Both the position numbers and the translations under genes were made by a program. 64,000 nucleotides of DNA from assembly GCF_001519065.1 (NCBI RefSeq), contig NZ_KQ954252.1:124001-188000 (forward strand). The letters are read 5' to 3'. The DNA is from Novosphingobium sp. FSW06-99. Lineage in GTDB: Bacteria; Pseudomonadota; Alphaproteobacteria; Sphingomonadales; Sphingomonadaceae. The notes below the pieces were generated by a model. The model was not told where the DNA came from. It saw only the letters and a list, made by a program, of their open reading frames with translations, and did no database searches. Below, in pieces: positions 1-8,870 of this stretch (position 1 is its first letter; each line of letters opens with the position of its first letter).

Positions 1-1118
1 AATTGCGGCACGGGGTCGAACAAGTGCAACGTTTCGCTGGCAGGCTTGCCGCTGGCGACCAGCGCGGCCAGCACTTGCAACGCTGCGATCGTGCCATCGC
101 CGGTGGTGCTGTGGTCGGTCAGGATCATGTGTCCCGACTGTTCGCCCCCGACATTGTAGCCGCCTTCGCGCATGCGTTCGAGCACGTGGCGGTCGCCCAC
201 CGCCGTGCGCACCAGATCGAGGCCCTGCGCGTTGAGATAGCGCTCAAGGCCGAGGTTCGACATCACGGTTGCCACCACGCCGCCGCCGCGCAACTGGCCC
301 TGTTCGGCCAGGCGGCTGCCGATCAGCGCCATGATCTGGTCGCCATCGACGGTATGGCTCTTTTCATCGACCACGATCAGGCGATCGGCATCGCCATCGA
401 GCGCGATGCCGATATCGGCGCGCACTTCGCGCACTTTGGCCTTGATCGCGTCGAGATGGGTCGAACCCACGCCGAGATTGATGTTCTTGCCATTGGGTTC
501 GACGCCGATGGCGATGACTTCGGCGCCCAGTTCCCACAGCACCGAGGGCGCCACCTGATAGGCCGCACCATTGGCACAGTCGAGCACGATGCGCAGGCCG
601 TCGAGCCGGACATCGTGCGGCAAGCTGGCCTTGACCGCGTGGATATAGCGCCCGCGCGCATCGTCGATGCGCCGCGCCCGGCCGACTTCTTCGGCGGCGG
701 CCAGCGGCAGGTCGTCTTCGAGCATCGATTCGATCGCCTCTTCGGCATCGTCCGACAGCTTGAACCCGTCGGGGCCGAACAGTTTGATGCCATTGTCTTC
801 GAATGGATTGTGGCTGGCCGAAATCATCACCCCGACATCGGCGCGCATTTCGCGGGTCAGCAGGGCAATCGCCGGCGTCGGCATCGGCCCCAGCAGCACG
901 ACATCCATGCCCACGCTGGTAAAGCCCGCAGTCATCGCGTTTTCCAGCATATAGCCCGACAGGCGGGTATCCTTGCCGATCACCACGCGATGGCGGTGTT
1001 CGCCGCGCTGAAAATAGGTGCCCGCCGCCTGGCCGACTTTCATCGCGGTGGCCGCGGTCATCACGCCTGCATTGGTGCGGCCCCGAATACCGTCGGTGCC
1101 GAAGAACTTGCGCCCCAT
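1..1118 (-). CDS. glmM: Phosphoglucosamine mutase GlmM, 3' end cut by window edge
   Basis: GlmM converts glucosamine-6-phosphate to glucosamine-1-phosphate in the cytoplasm, on the route to UDP-GlcNAc for peptidoglycan and LPS. The reverse strand opens with [13 protein letters not shown], the family's N-terminal signature. The phospho-serine loop SASHNP puts the active serine at residue 102, as in E. coli GlmM. The metal-binding loop DGDADR lies near residues 240-245. The frame stays open to base 1, giving about 372 of the usual ~445 residues, so the C-terminal phosphate-binding domain is outside the window. The ATG at 1118 is set by the conserved N-terminus. The symporter gene is divergent, starting 84 bases away. 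Long ORFs on the opposite strand here are compositional shadows. Confidence 0.96.
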   Translation of the reverse strand, partial: MGRKFFGTDGIRGRTNAGVMTAATAMKVGQAAGTYFQRGEHRHRVVIGKDTRLSGYMLENAMTAGFTSVGMDVVLLGPMPTPAIALLTREMRADVGVMISASHNPFEDNGIKLFGPDGFKLSDDAEEAIESMLEDDLPLAAAEEVGRARRIDDARGRYIHAVKASLPHDVRLDGLRIVLDCANGAAYQVAPSVLWELGAEVIAIGVEPNGKNINLGVGSTHLDAIKAKVREVRADIGIALDGDADRLIVVDEKSHTVDGDQIMALIGSRLAEQGQLRGGGVVATVMSNLGLERYLNAQGLDLVRTAVGDRHVLERMREGGYNVGGEQSGHMILTDHSTTGDGTIAALQVLAALVASGKPASETLHLFDPVPQ

Positions 1119-1201
1119 GCTCAAACCCTTTTGAAATCCGTTTGGTGCCCCTGCCACAGGGCGATTGCCACCGCCCCATACACGGGTAATCTAACCAGCG
1201 C

Positions 1202-2503
1202 ATGAACCAACACGACGATCAAGGCAACGCGCCTGATAGCCCCGGTGGCCTCGTTCTGCCGCCCATCGCGCAGATTCCGGCGGGGTGGACGTTCGCCGCG
1301 CTGACCATCGGGCTGGGCGGGGGGCTCGCGCTCGCGTTTGCGGCGCCGTCGCGGTTGCCGGCGGTGCTGGCGGTGGCAGGGCCGGTGGGCGAATTGTGGC
1401 TGCGCGCGTTGCAGGCGACGATCGTGCCGCTGGTCGCCGCGCTGATCTTTACCGGGGTGTTCCAGACCGTGCGCACCGCGAGCGCGGGCGGCATGGCGCG
1501 GCGCAGTCTGGGTTGGTTTCTGGCCGAACTGGTGTTTTCGGGCGCAGTTGCGCTGACGGTGCCGACGCTGCTGTTGCACTGGGTGCCGGTGCCCGCCAGT
1601 GCCGCCGCCGCTTTGCGCGCCAGTCTTGGGGCGAGTGTGCCCGCCAGCCTGCCGGGGGTGGTCGACTATCTGCGCTCGATCGTGCCCAGCAATGTGATCG
1701 AGGCGGCGGCGGGCGATCGCATGTTGCCGCTGATCCTGTTCATGAGCGTGTTTGCGCTTGCCACGACACGGCTGGTGCCGGTGCAGCGCGATGCGCTGGC
1801 CACGCTGTTTGCCGCGCTGGCTGGCGCGATGCTGGTGGTGATCGGCTGGGTGCTGGCATTGGCGCCGCTCGGCGTGCTGGCGCTCAGCCTGACGGTCGCG
1901 GCCAAAAGCGGGCCTGCGGCGGTGGGCGCGCTGGCGCACTATATCGTGATCGTCACCGCATCGGGGACGGTGGTGTGGCTGGCCGCCTATCCCTTTGCGG
2001 CGATCGCCGCGCGTCAACCGCTGGGGCGGTTTGCACGCAATCTGCTGCCGGTGCAGGTGTTTGCGCTGTCGACGCAAAGCTCGCTCGCCTCGCTGCCCGC
2101 GATGCTGGGCGCGTGCGACCGGTTGGGGGTGCGTGCGGCCTCCGCCGAATTCGTGATGCCGCTGGCGGTGGCGCTGTTTCGCGCGACCAGCCCGGCGATG
2201 AACCTGGCTGTGGTGGTCTATGTCGCACACTGGTACGGCGTGCCGCTGACCACCGGGACGTGCGTTTCGGGGCTGATCATGGCGATCCTCGTGTCGCTCA
2301 GTTCGGTCAGCCTGCCGGGCACGATCAGCTATATCGCCTCGGTCGGGCCGATCGCGCTGGCAATGGGGGTGCCGGTCGCCCCGCTGGCCCTGCTGGTCGC
2401 GGTCGAGGTCGTGCCCGATCTGATGCGCACGCTGGGCAATGTCACCTGGGATGTGGCGGTGGCCGCGGTGGTCGATCGCGCATCGCACGACGGCCCCGCC
2501 TGA
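1202..2503 (+). CDS. Dicarboxylate/amino acid:cation symporter (DAACS family)
   Basis: A 433-residue inner-membrane protein with many hydrophobic segments, the usual length for GltP/DctA-type symporters that couple uptake of C4-dicarboxylates or acidic amino acids to Na+ or H+. The serine-rich substrate-binding re-entrant loop is recognisable as STQSSLASLPAML at about residues 290-302. The late transmembrane motif RTLGNVTWD near residue 412 matches the family's conserved RTxxNVxGD. The exact substrate cannot be read from the sequence. It is monocistronic as seen, divergent from glmM and followed after 111 bases by sodB. Confidence 0.88.
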   Translation: MNQHDDQGNAPDSPGGLVLPPIAQIPAGWTFAALTIGLGGGLALAFAAPSRLPAVLAVAGPVGELWLRALQATIVPLVAALIFTGVFQTVRTASAGGMARRSLGWFLAELVFSGAVALTVPTLLLHWVPVPASAAAALRASLGASVPASLPGVVDYLRSIVPSNVIEAAAGDRMLPLILFMSVFALATTRLVPVQRDALATLFAALAGAMLVVIGWVLALAPLGVLALSLTVAAKSGPAAVGALAHYIVIVTASGTVVWLAAYPFAAIAARQPLGRFARNLLPVQVFALSTQSSLASLPAMLGACDRLGVRAASAEFVMPLAVALFRATSPAMNLAVVVYVAHWYGVPLTTGTCVSGLIMAILVSLSSVSLPGTISYIASVGPIALAMGVPVAPLALLVAVEVVPDLMRTLGNVTWDVAVAAVVDRASHDGPA

Positions 2504-2614
2504 TCGCGTTACCCTCAAACGCCGATTGAAAATTCTCGCTGGAAAACCCACACACAACCGGTACGGCAGTTTTCAAGCCCCAATTTCAACCCCGACGATC
2601 TGAACGGAGCGACC

Positions 2615-3232
2615 ATGGCCATCATCCTTTCCCCGCTGCCTTATGCCGACGACGCGCTGGCGCCGGTGGTGTCTGCCACCACCTTGCAGACGCACCACGG
2701 CAAGCATCACCGCACGTATGTCGATCGCACCAACACCGCGATCGAAGGCACCGACCTTGCCGACAAGAGCCTGGAAGACATCATCGCCGCCGCGATCGCC
2801 AGCGCCAACAAGGGCCTGTTCAACAACAGCGCGCAGACCTGGAACCACGGGTTCTACTGGCACAGCCTGAGCCCTGCCGCGCAGGCGCCCGAAGGGGCGC
2901 TGGCCGCTGCGATCGACGCAGCGTTCGGTTCGCTCGACGCGCTGAAGGCCGAACTGGTTGCGCAAGGCACCGCGCACTTTGCCAGCGGCTGGGTCTGGCT
3001 GGTGGCCAAGGACGGCAAGCTGGCGGTCGAACAGACCCACGATGCGGCAAGCTATGCCGATCTGTCGGGCACGCCGCTGCTGGTGATCGACTTGTGGGAA
3101 CATGCCTACTATCTCGACCACAAGAACGTGCGCCCCGACTATCTCAAGCAAGTCGTGGCAGGGCACCTGAACTGGGCCTTTGCCGCCGAAAACCTGGCGC
3201 GCGGCACGCTGTGGAGCTATCCGGCAGCATAA
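2615..3232 (+). CDS. sodB: Superoxide dismutase, Fe type
   Basis: Dismutates superoxide to hydrogen peroxide and oxygen in the cytoplasm. The 205-residue protein has all four metal ligands in place: His27 (THHGKHH), His78 (WNHGFYW), and Asp159 and His163 (DLWEHAYY). Gln74 in SAQTWNH is the position and residue typical of the Fe form rather than the Mn form, so Fe is favoured; cambialistic use cannot be excluded. The ATG follows a GGAG ribosome-binding site in the sequence AACGGAGCGACC. The gene ends just before a perfect 12-bp inverted repeat shared with the convergent permease. Confidence 0.96.
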   Translation: MAIILSPLPYADDALAPVVSATTLQTHHGKHHRTYVDRTNTAIEGTDLADKSLEDIIAAAIASANKGLFNNSAQTWNHGFYWHSLSPAAQAPEGALAAAIDAAFGSLDALKAELVAQGTAHFASGWVWLVAKDGKLAVEQTHDAASYADLSGTPLLVIDLWEHAYYLDHKNVRPDYLKQVVAGHLNWAFAAENLARGTLWSYPAA

Positions 3233-3240
3233 TTTTTCCA

Positions 3241-3275
3241 GACCGGCATTCCAGGCTTGCCCCGGAATGCCGGTC
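3241..3275. terminator. Hairpin between convergent sodB and permease
   Basis: A perfect 12-bp inverted repeat: GACCGGCATTCC at 3241-3252 and its complement at 3264-3275, with an 11-base loop. It sits between the sodB stop and the permease stop and overlaps the latter. On the plus strand the T-run precedes the stem instead of following it, so it is not a textbook rho-independent terminator. A shared transcription-end or mRNA-protecting hairpin is inferred. Confidence 0.6.
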
Positions 3276-4470
3276 AGGTTTCGACCGTGACAGGGTGGCC
3301 GGTGCTGTCATCTTCCTGATCATCGCGCAGCCGCGCCGGTTCGAACAGCGATTCGCCGAACAGAAACCCGACCAGGTTGGGGCGGCCGAGATGGTCGACC
3401 AGCGCCGACAGCGTCAGCAGGATCGGTACCGACAGCAACGCGCCCAGCACGCCCCAGATCCACGTGAAAAAGCTGAATGAAAGCAGGATCGATACCGGGT
3501 TGAGCGTAAAGCGCACGCCCAGGATCGAAGGTGTGACCACATTGGCTTCGAGCGCATGGAGCCCCAGGAAGCACAACGCCGGTGCCAGCCCCGCGCCAAC
3601 CGTGTTCGCCGTGCCAAGCCCCACCAGCGCGAGCAGCCCGACCATCGTCAGCGGCCCCATATAGGGCACGAAATTCAGCACGAAGGCGAGCCCGCCCCAC
3701 ATCACCGGCGCCGAAAAGCCGAAATAGCGCGCGCCTGCATAGACCAGGATACCGATCCCGGCGTTGATCTGCGCCACGGTCAGGATATAGCTGGCAACCC
3801 GGTCCTGTACATCGCGCATGACGCGGGCAATCCGCACCGACGAGGTGAAGTTGGCGCGTTCGACCAGCAGGCGGCGGCGCATGCGGATGCGCGCCTCGAT
3901 CATGAAAAAGGTCATCAGCCCGGTCAGCAGCACTTCGAGCGCGACGCTGGGCGTGGCGAGCGCCAGTTGTTCGATCACCGAAGGTTCGGCAATTGCCACC
4001 ACGCGAGTCGGCTGGCCCGCCAGGGGGCCACCGATGTGATTGATCTGGCGGTTGAATTCGGTGATCCAGGCAAAGTTTTCGCGCAGTTGCGCAAAGTGTC
4101 GCGCAATCTCGCGCGCCATCGCGGGAACCTGGTCGACCATGTCGAACGCCGGTTGCAGGATCACTGCCAAGGCCACGATGATGATCCCGATCATCACCAG
4201 GATCGCCATGAACGAGGCCAGCATGTTGGGAATGCCGATCCGCGTCAGCCGGTCGGCCAGCGGCGACAGCACGATCGACAGCACCAGCGCGGTAACCGGC
4301 GGCTGCACGACGACCGCGCACTGGGTCAGAATGAAGGGCAAAGCCATGACCAGACCGGCCATCAGCAGCAACACGATCATCGATTGCAGGCGCACTTGCT
4401 GGCGGCGCAAAAGCTCGTCGCCATCGGTTGCGGCAGCGATGAAGGGGGGCATTTCATCGGGTTCGCTCAT
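3274..4470 (-). CDS. AI-2E family transporter (PerM/YdiK-like permease)
   Basis: A polytopic inner-membrane protein of about 398 residues. The hydrophobic segments are arranged as two N-terminal helices, a soluble central stretch, and a C-terminal block with the family-like segments FVPYMGPL and LEANVVTPSILG. The family is named for AI-2 export, but members have varied and mostly unproved substrates (some are Na+/H+ antiporters), so no substrate is assigned. I chose the ATG at 4470 (MSEPDEMPPF). An in-frame start at 4557 would add 29 residues of low-complexity sequence. The stop lies within the hairpin shared with sodB. Confidence 0.85.
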   Translation of the reverse strand: MSEPDEMPPFIAAATDGDELLRRQQVRLQSMIVLLLMAGLVMALPFILTQCAVVVQPPVTALVLSIVLSPLADRLTRIGIPNMLASFMAILVMIGIIIVALAVILQPAFDMVDQVPAMAREIARHFAQLRENFAWITEFNRQINHIGGPLAGQPTRVVAIAEPSVIEQLALATPSVALEVLLTGLMTFFMIEARIRMRRRLLVERANFTSSVRIARVMRDVQDRVASYILTVAQINAGIGILVYAGARYFGFSAPVMWGGLAFVLNFVPYMGPLTMVGLLALVGLGTANTVGAGLAPALCFLGLHALEANVVTPSILGVRFTLNPVSILLSFSFFTWIWGVLGALLSVPILLTLSALVDHLGRPNLVGFLFGESLFEPARLRDDQEDDSTGHPVTVET

Positions 4471-4657
4471 GCGGGGTGCTGTGCGCTTTTGCTGCGGCGC
4501 GATCAAGGGGCGAGCGGTGGGGTAACCGGCCGACAAATTCGTATCTTTGCGATGCAAAACGGTTGCCGAAGGATTTGCGACCGCCTAGCGCTGCGCAGCG
4601 CCGTGGCAGAGGTGTCCAGACGACCTGCCGCAAGTCCGGATAGATGGGTGTTGCCAC

Positions 4658-5959
4658 ATGAAACTGGTGATGATTGGCTCGGGGTACGTAGGGCTGGTTT
4701 CGGGCGCGTGTTTTGCCGATTTCGGACACGAAGTGATCTGCGTCGACAAGGACGAGGCGAAGATTGCGGCTTTGCAGGCCGGGGTCATCCCGATCTATGA
4801 GCCCGGTCTCGATCATCTGGTGGCGAGCGGGGCAGGGGCTGGCCGGTTGAAATTCACCACCGACATCGGCGCAGCCGTGGCCGGGGCCGACGCGGTGTTC
4901 ATCGCCGTGGGCACCCCCTCGCGGCGTGGCGATGGCCACGCCGACATGGTTTATGTCCATGCCGCCACACGCGAAATTGCCTCTGCGCTGACCGGGTTTA
5001 CCGTAGTGGTCAACAAGTCGACGGTTCCTGTCGGCACTGGCGATGAAGTCGAACGCCTGATCCGCGAGGTCAACCCCGACGCCGACTACGCGGTGATCTC
5101 CAACCCAGAATTCCTGCGCGAAGGGGCGGCGATCGATGATTTCAAGCGGCCCGACCGGGTGGTCATCGGTGGCCATGACGAACGCGGCCTGGCCGTGATG
5201 CGCGAAATCTATCGCCCGTTGGCGCTGGGGCGTTCGCCGGTTATCGAAATGAGCCGACGCGGCGCCGAACTGACCAAATATGCAGGCAACGCGTTCCTGG
5301 CGACCAAGATCACCTTCATCAACGAAATTGCCGACTTGTGCGAAAAAGTTGGCGCCGACGTGCAGGAAGTGGCGCGCGGTATCGGGCTGGACAACCGCAT
5401 CGGGTCGAAATTCCTGCATGCCGGGCCCGGCTATGGCGGATCGTGCTTTCCCAAGGACACGCTGGCCCTGCTCAAGACCGCCGATGATTACGATGCCCCT
5501 GTCCGCATCGTCGAAGCGGTGGTGGCGGTCAACGACCGGCGCAAGCGGGCCATGGGGCGCAAGGTGATCGACGCTGTGGGCGGCGATGTCCGCGGCAAGA
5601 CGATCGCGGTGCTGGGGCTGGCATTCAAGCCGAACACCGACGACATGCGCGACAGCCCGGCCATCGCGGTGATCCAGACCTTGCAGGATGCGGGTGCGAT
5701 CATCCATGCCTTCGATCCCAAGAGCATGGATCAGGCACGGCTGGTGCTGCACGATGTTGCCTATTTCGATGACGCCTATGTCGCGATGACCGGCGCCGAT
5801 GCGCTGGTGATCGCCACCGAATGGGATGAATTCCGCGCGCTCGACTTGCGCCGGGTCAAGGCCTTGCTGCGCGAACCGGTGCTGGTCGATCTGCGCAACA
5901 TCTATCCGCGCGATGCGGTCGAGGCGATCGGGCTGGCCTATACCGCCGTCGGCCGCTGA
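4658..5959 (+). CDS. ugd: UDP-glucose 6-dehydrogenase
   Basis: Oxidises UDP-glucose twice with NAD+ to UDP-glucuronate, a precursor for acidic exopolysaccharide. The 433-residue protein begins with the Rossmann motif GSGYVGL (residues 7-13). It carries the NAD-binding VGTP segment and the catalytic loop GYGGSCFPKD with Cys263. The C-terminal UDP-binding domain contains LAFKPNTDDMRDSP. All are diagnostic of the UDP-glucose/GDP-mannose dehydrogenase family, and the overall pattern is closest to Ugd. It is the first gene of the polysaccharide region. A second, more AlgD-like family member lies at 9973, so two uronic acids may be made. Confidence 0.93.
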   Translation: MKLVMIGSGYVGLVSGACFADFGHEVICVDKDEAKIAALQAGVIPIYEPGLDHLVASGAGAGRLKFTTDIGAAVAGADAVFIAVGTPSRRGDGHADMVYVHAATREIASALTGFTVVVNKSTVPVGTGDEVERLIREVNPDADYAVISNPEFLREGAAIDDFKRPDRVVIGGHDERGLAVMREIYRPLALGRSPVIEMSRRGAELTKYAGNAFLATKITFINEIADLCEKVGADVQEVARGIGLDNRIGSKFLHAGPGYGGSCFPKDTLALLKTADDYDAPVRIVEAVVAVNDRRKRAMGRKVIDAVGGDVRGKTIAVLGLAFKPNTDDMRDSPAIAVIQTLQDAGAIIHAFDPKSMDQARLVLHDVAYFDDAYVAMTGADALVIATEWDEFRALDLRRVKALLREPVLVDLRNIYPRDAVEAIGLAYTAVGR

Positions 5960-5980
5960 GGCGGCCGGGCGCGCGCAATA

Positions 5981-7126
5981 TCAACCGCCGGGCAGGGGCT
6001 GCAAGGCGGCGCTGACGATGGTGCCATCGGTGGCGTTGGCGATCACACGCAGCTCAGCCATGGGGCACGCGCTGGCGGTACGCCAGACTGCCCCGTTGAC
6101 CAGCGGCACATGCTGGCCGTCGCAGGTGACGATGGCGCTGATCGCGGCCTGGGTCAGGCCCTGGCCGGGCCGCGCGACAAACCGGTATTGCCCCGCCGGC
6201 AGATAGATCTGCCGGGTGGCCACCGTTTCGTCGGCATTGTCCTTGCCAGAGAACGCAAGCTGCGCGTCGATCACGTGAGCATGGTCGCCCAGTGTCCAGT
6301 CGAACGGCAGATGCACGGCCTTTCCGGTGGCGGTCGGCCAGGCCCAGGGATCGGCTTTGCCCAGCCAGGCGCGCCACAGCATGTCGGCGAGCGCCGGATT
6401 GGCGCCGGGGCCATAGACCAGCGGGGCCAGCAGCGCGGTCATGTCGTCGCCCGGCAGGGGCGCTCCATTGTCGCGCAAGGCAGCGATCAGCGCGACAGCG
6501 GTGCCCGAACCGGCGGGATCGGGATGCAGGCCGTCAAAGAACCGGTGGCGCCAGCGCGGCGGTTCGCGCAGCGCAGCCAGCGCCTGGGCAAAGGCTGCCG
6601 GGCGCGCCAGATCGGCCAGCAAGGTTTCGCGCATCGACCCCGGCGGCAACTGCAATTGCAACAGCGCGGCCAGTGCCGCGATCTCGCCCGCGATATCGCC
6701 CCTGGCATGCGCGCGATCGAACCCGGCCTGCAACAGCCATGGGTCACGGCGCGACAACAGCCAGGCATGGTCCAGCCACGCACTGCCAGCGTCTTGCGGC
6801 CCGAGCGTCCGCGCGATTGCGGCAAAGCCGGGCTCGTCGAGCACGGTGCCCTGGTTGGCGATGCGGGCCACATCGACCACGCGCGCGGTCGGTGCGCCGG
6901 CCATTGCCAGTTGCCAGGCCCGCATCGCCGCCGGGCGTGCCTGTGCAAACGGTAACCGCGCAGCATATTGTGGTTGCTGCGCCAGCAGGGCGATGGTCGA
7001 TACTTGTGAGGAAAAGATCTGGACCGCCGCACCCAGGGCAAGTGCGGCGACCGCCAGGCGGCGGACCAGCGATACGCGCGGCGTACGGCTGTGGCGCGTG
7101 TGTGCCGGATCAGGCGCGGTGGCCAT
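5981..7126 (-). CDS. Unrecognised membrane-anchored exported protein of the EPS locus
   Basis: A 381-residue protein that I do not recognise. An Arg-containing N-terminus is followed by one hydrophobic segment (residues ~22-45), consistent with an anchor or uncleaved signal, then an alanine-rich mostly helical region. A C-terminal part with alternating hydrophobics from about residue 285 could be a beta-sandwich. The start at 7126 follows a strong AGGAGG ribosome-binding site and overlaps the 3' end of the upstream Wzy-like gene by 17 bases, which predicts translational coupling. The context suggests a periplasmic accessory to polymerisation or ligation, but that is inference. Confidence 0.75.
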   Translation of the reverse strand: MATAPDPAHTRHSRTPRVSLVRRLAVAALALGAAVQIFSSQVSTIALLAQQPQYAARLPFAQARPAAMRAWQLAMAGAPTARVVDVARIANQGTVLDEPGFAAIARTLGPQDAGSAWLDHAWLLSRRDPWLLQAGFDRAHARGDIAGEIAALAALLQLQLPPGSMRETLLADLARPAAFAQALAALREPPRWRHRFFDGLHPDPAGSGTAVALIAALRDNGAPLPGDDMTALLAPLVYGPGANPALADMLWRAWLGKADPWAWPTATGKAVHLPFDWTLGDHAHVIDAQLAFSGKDNADETVATRQIYLPAGQYRFVARPGQGLTQAAISAIVTCDGQHVPLVNGAVWRTASACPMAELRVIANATDGTIVSAALQPLPGG

Positions 7127-8555
7127 GGCGTCCTCCTGACCTGGGGCTGCGTCGTTCGGCGGGCCGGGACAACAAGGCCAGACAGGCGGCAAAACAGGCC
7201 GACAGTGCCACCGTCCGCAAGGGATAGTCAAAACTCGAATGGACCAGCAACAGTGCCACGACCGTGCCTGCGGCCTGCCGCAGCGGATCGGCTCTGCTGC
7301 GATCCGCCCCGGCGCGCCAGGCCGGCGCCCACCGCATCGCCAGCCAGACGAGAAACCCTGCGGCCAGCACGATCCCGGCCAGCCCGGCTTCGAGGGTGAA
7401 TTCCAGCCAGTCGTTGTGCGCGTGGTTGAGATAGAGAGGGGCGAGCTGGTCGGTCGGCTCATCCACTTCGAACGCGCGCCGAAAGGCGCCGAAACCCGTG
7501 CCCCACGGGGCATAGCGGGCGATCATGCGGATCACCACCGGCCAGAAGATATAGCGTTCGTCGTCATCGGTATAGGATCGTGACAGCACCAGCCCGAGCG
7601 CCCCGCCGGGTTGCAGCCGTGCCAGCACGATGCCGCCCAGCGCCACCAGCACGACAGCGGCGAGTGTGCCCAGCACGATCAGGCGCGTCTTGCGCGGGTC
7701 GCCCCCTGCGCGCCCGTTGTAGAAGATGACCAGCGCCGCCAGCACCGCAGGCACCAGCAATGCGCAACCGGCGCGCGACCCGGTCAGCAATGCGCCGATC
7801 GTGCCTGCCCCGGCCGTTACGCCAAACAGCCAGCCGCCCGGCGTCGGCTGGCGTTGATCGGCGGCGCGGTCCTGCCATTTCCGGTTCAATCCGGCGGCCA
7901 GCGGAATGGCGCAAGCCATCGCGATCGCCTGGTGGTTGCGGTTGGCAAACAGACCGGTGGGCAGCCCCGAATGCGCATTGGCGTAAAGGTGCCACTGGCC
8001 ATAGTCTGCGGTCACTTGTGCCAGCGCGAGCGCCAGCGAACCGGCCAGAAACGCCAGCCATGCCATGACCCACACTTCGGTAAAACTGTCGGACAGTCGC
8101 ATGCGCAGCCAGATGGCCGCCGCCGGGATCAGGAACACCGCCGCCGCAGCGGTTTCGTCGGGGTCGAGCGACCAGGGCCGCGCCAGCACATGACCGACCA
8201 TCAGCCTGTCGCCCTGGGCAAACAGCGCACGTCCCGGCCAACCGCTCCACAGTGTGGCAGGCAGCGGCACGAGTTGCAGCGCGAACAGCACCACCAGTGC
8301 CAGCGCCAGCACGCCAAACAGCACATCCTGTGCCAGCAGTTTGCCGAACGGTGCGCGCAGCGCGGGAGCAATCAGCAGGCCAAGCCCGATCAACTCGGCC
8401 GCCATCTGCTCCGCCGGGGCCTGGGCGCTGCCGCCGCCGAGCGCCAGCATGACGACGATCGCGGCAATCAACGTCGTATGTCTGGCAAGCAGTGCGGAAA
8501 GCGGTTGATGACCTGGGGTGGGCCCGAAAGACGTGCTGTGGCGCTCTGTGACCAT
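7110..8555 (-). CDS. O-antigen ligase / Wzy-type polymerase family membrane protein
   Basis: A polytopic inner-membrane protein of about 481 residues with roughly twelve hydrophobic segments. The Wzy_C/WaaL signature is clear: a large periplasmic loop with RYIFWPVVIRM followed by NHAHNDWLEFTLE. Family members polymerise undecaprenyl-linked repeat units or transfer polysaccharide to an acceptor on the periplasmic side. The chosen ATG at 8555 excludes 81 upstream residues, rich in Arg, Lys and His, that look untranslated. It is co-transcribed with the unrecognised gene at 5981-7126 and is divergent from the GT2 gene. A second, different Wzy-like protein is encoded at 22958-24331, so which one is the polymerase is unresolved. 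Confidence 0.87.
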   Translation of the reverse strand: MVTERHSTSFGPTPGHQPLSALLARHTTLIAAIVVMLALGGGSAQAPAEQMAAELIGLGLLIAPALRAPFGKLLAQDVLFGVLALALVVLFALQLVPLPATLWSGWPGRALFAQGDRLMVGHVLARPWSLDPDETAAAAVFLIPAAAIWLRMRLSDSFTEVWVMAWLAFLAGSLALALAQVTADYGQWHLYANAHSGLPTGLFANRNHQAIAMACAIPLAAGLNRKWQDRAADQRQPTPGGWLFGVTAGAGTIGALLTGSRAGCALLVPAVLAALVIFYNGRAGGDPRKTRLIVLGTLAAVVLVALGGIVLARLQPGGALGLVLSRSYTDDDERYIFWPVVIRMIARYAPWGTGFGAFRRAFEVDEPTDQLAPLYLNHAHNDWLEFTLEAGLAGIVLAAGFLVWLAMRWAPAWRAGADRSRADPLRQAAGTVVALLLVHSSFDYPLRTVALSACFAACLALLSRPAERRSPRSGGRHGHRA

Positions 8556-8812
8556 CGGTTTTGGGATCTCGCTGGCATGGCGGCAGGCAGGCTTCGTTTG
8601 TGCAGCACGGCTTAGTGGATGCGGACCAGCTTGCCAAGCGCCTTGCGCAGGCGGACGTCTCGAGGATTTCACCCGGTCGGCATGGCGCAAGTGTTGGCGG
8701 AAGTCAGGGCGCCGTGCAAATTGATTTCGCGATTTGCAGCATTTGCGGCGAACGCCATGAAGTTTGACGGTTTTGTATCGGTAGCCCTTTTGCGACATGC
8801 GGCCGAAGCCTC

Positions 8813-8840
8813 TTGAACGCTCAGGATATTGCCGTATTAG
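8813..8840 (+). promoter_or_regulatory. Putative promoter of the GT2 gene
   Basis: TTGAAC at 8813-8818, a 16-base spacer, and TATTAG at 8835-8840. Predicted transcription starts near 8847, which supports initiation of translation at 8871 and not at the in-frame ATG at 8847. The rest of the 315-base divergent gap (8556-8870) contains no convincing gene. GTGCAGCAC at 8600-8608 recurs before other EPS genes. Confidence 0.45.
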
Positions 8841-8870
8841 ACGGTTATGGTGCAGTGCAGTAGGGGATTC

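Noticed and set aside
3..1205. 400-codon frame on the plus strand opposite glmM
   Set aside because: glmM motifs (SASHNP, DGDADR) read cleanly on the minus strand.
5981..7513. A 510-codon version of the unrecognised exported protein
   Set aside because: The first 129 codons overlap the Wzy-like gene in another frame; the AGGAGG-preceded ATG at 7126 is the better start.
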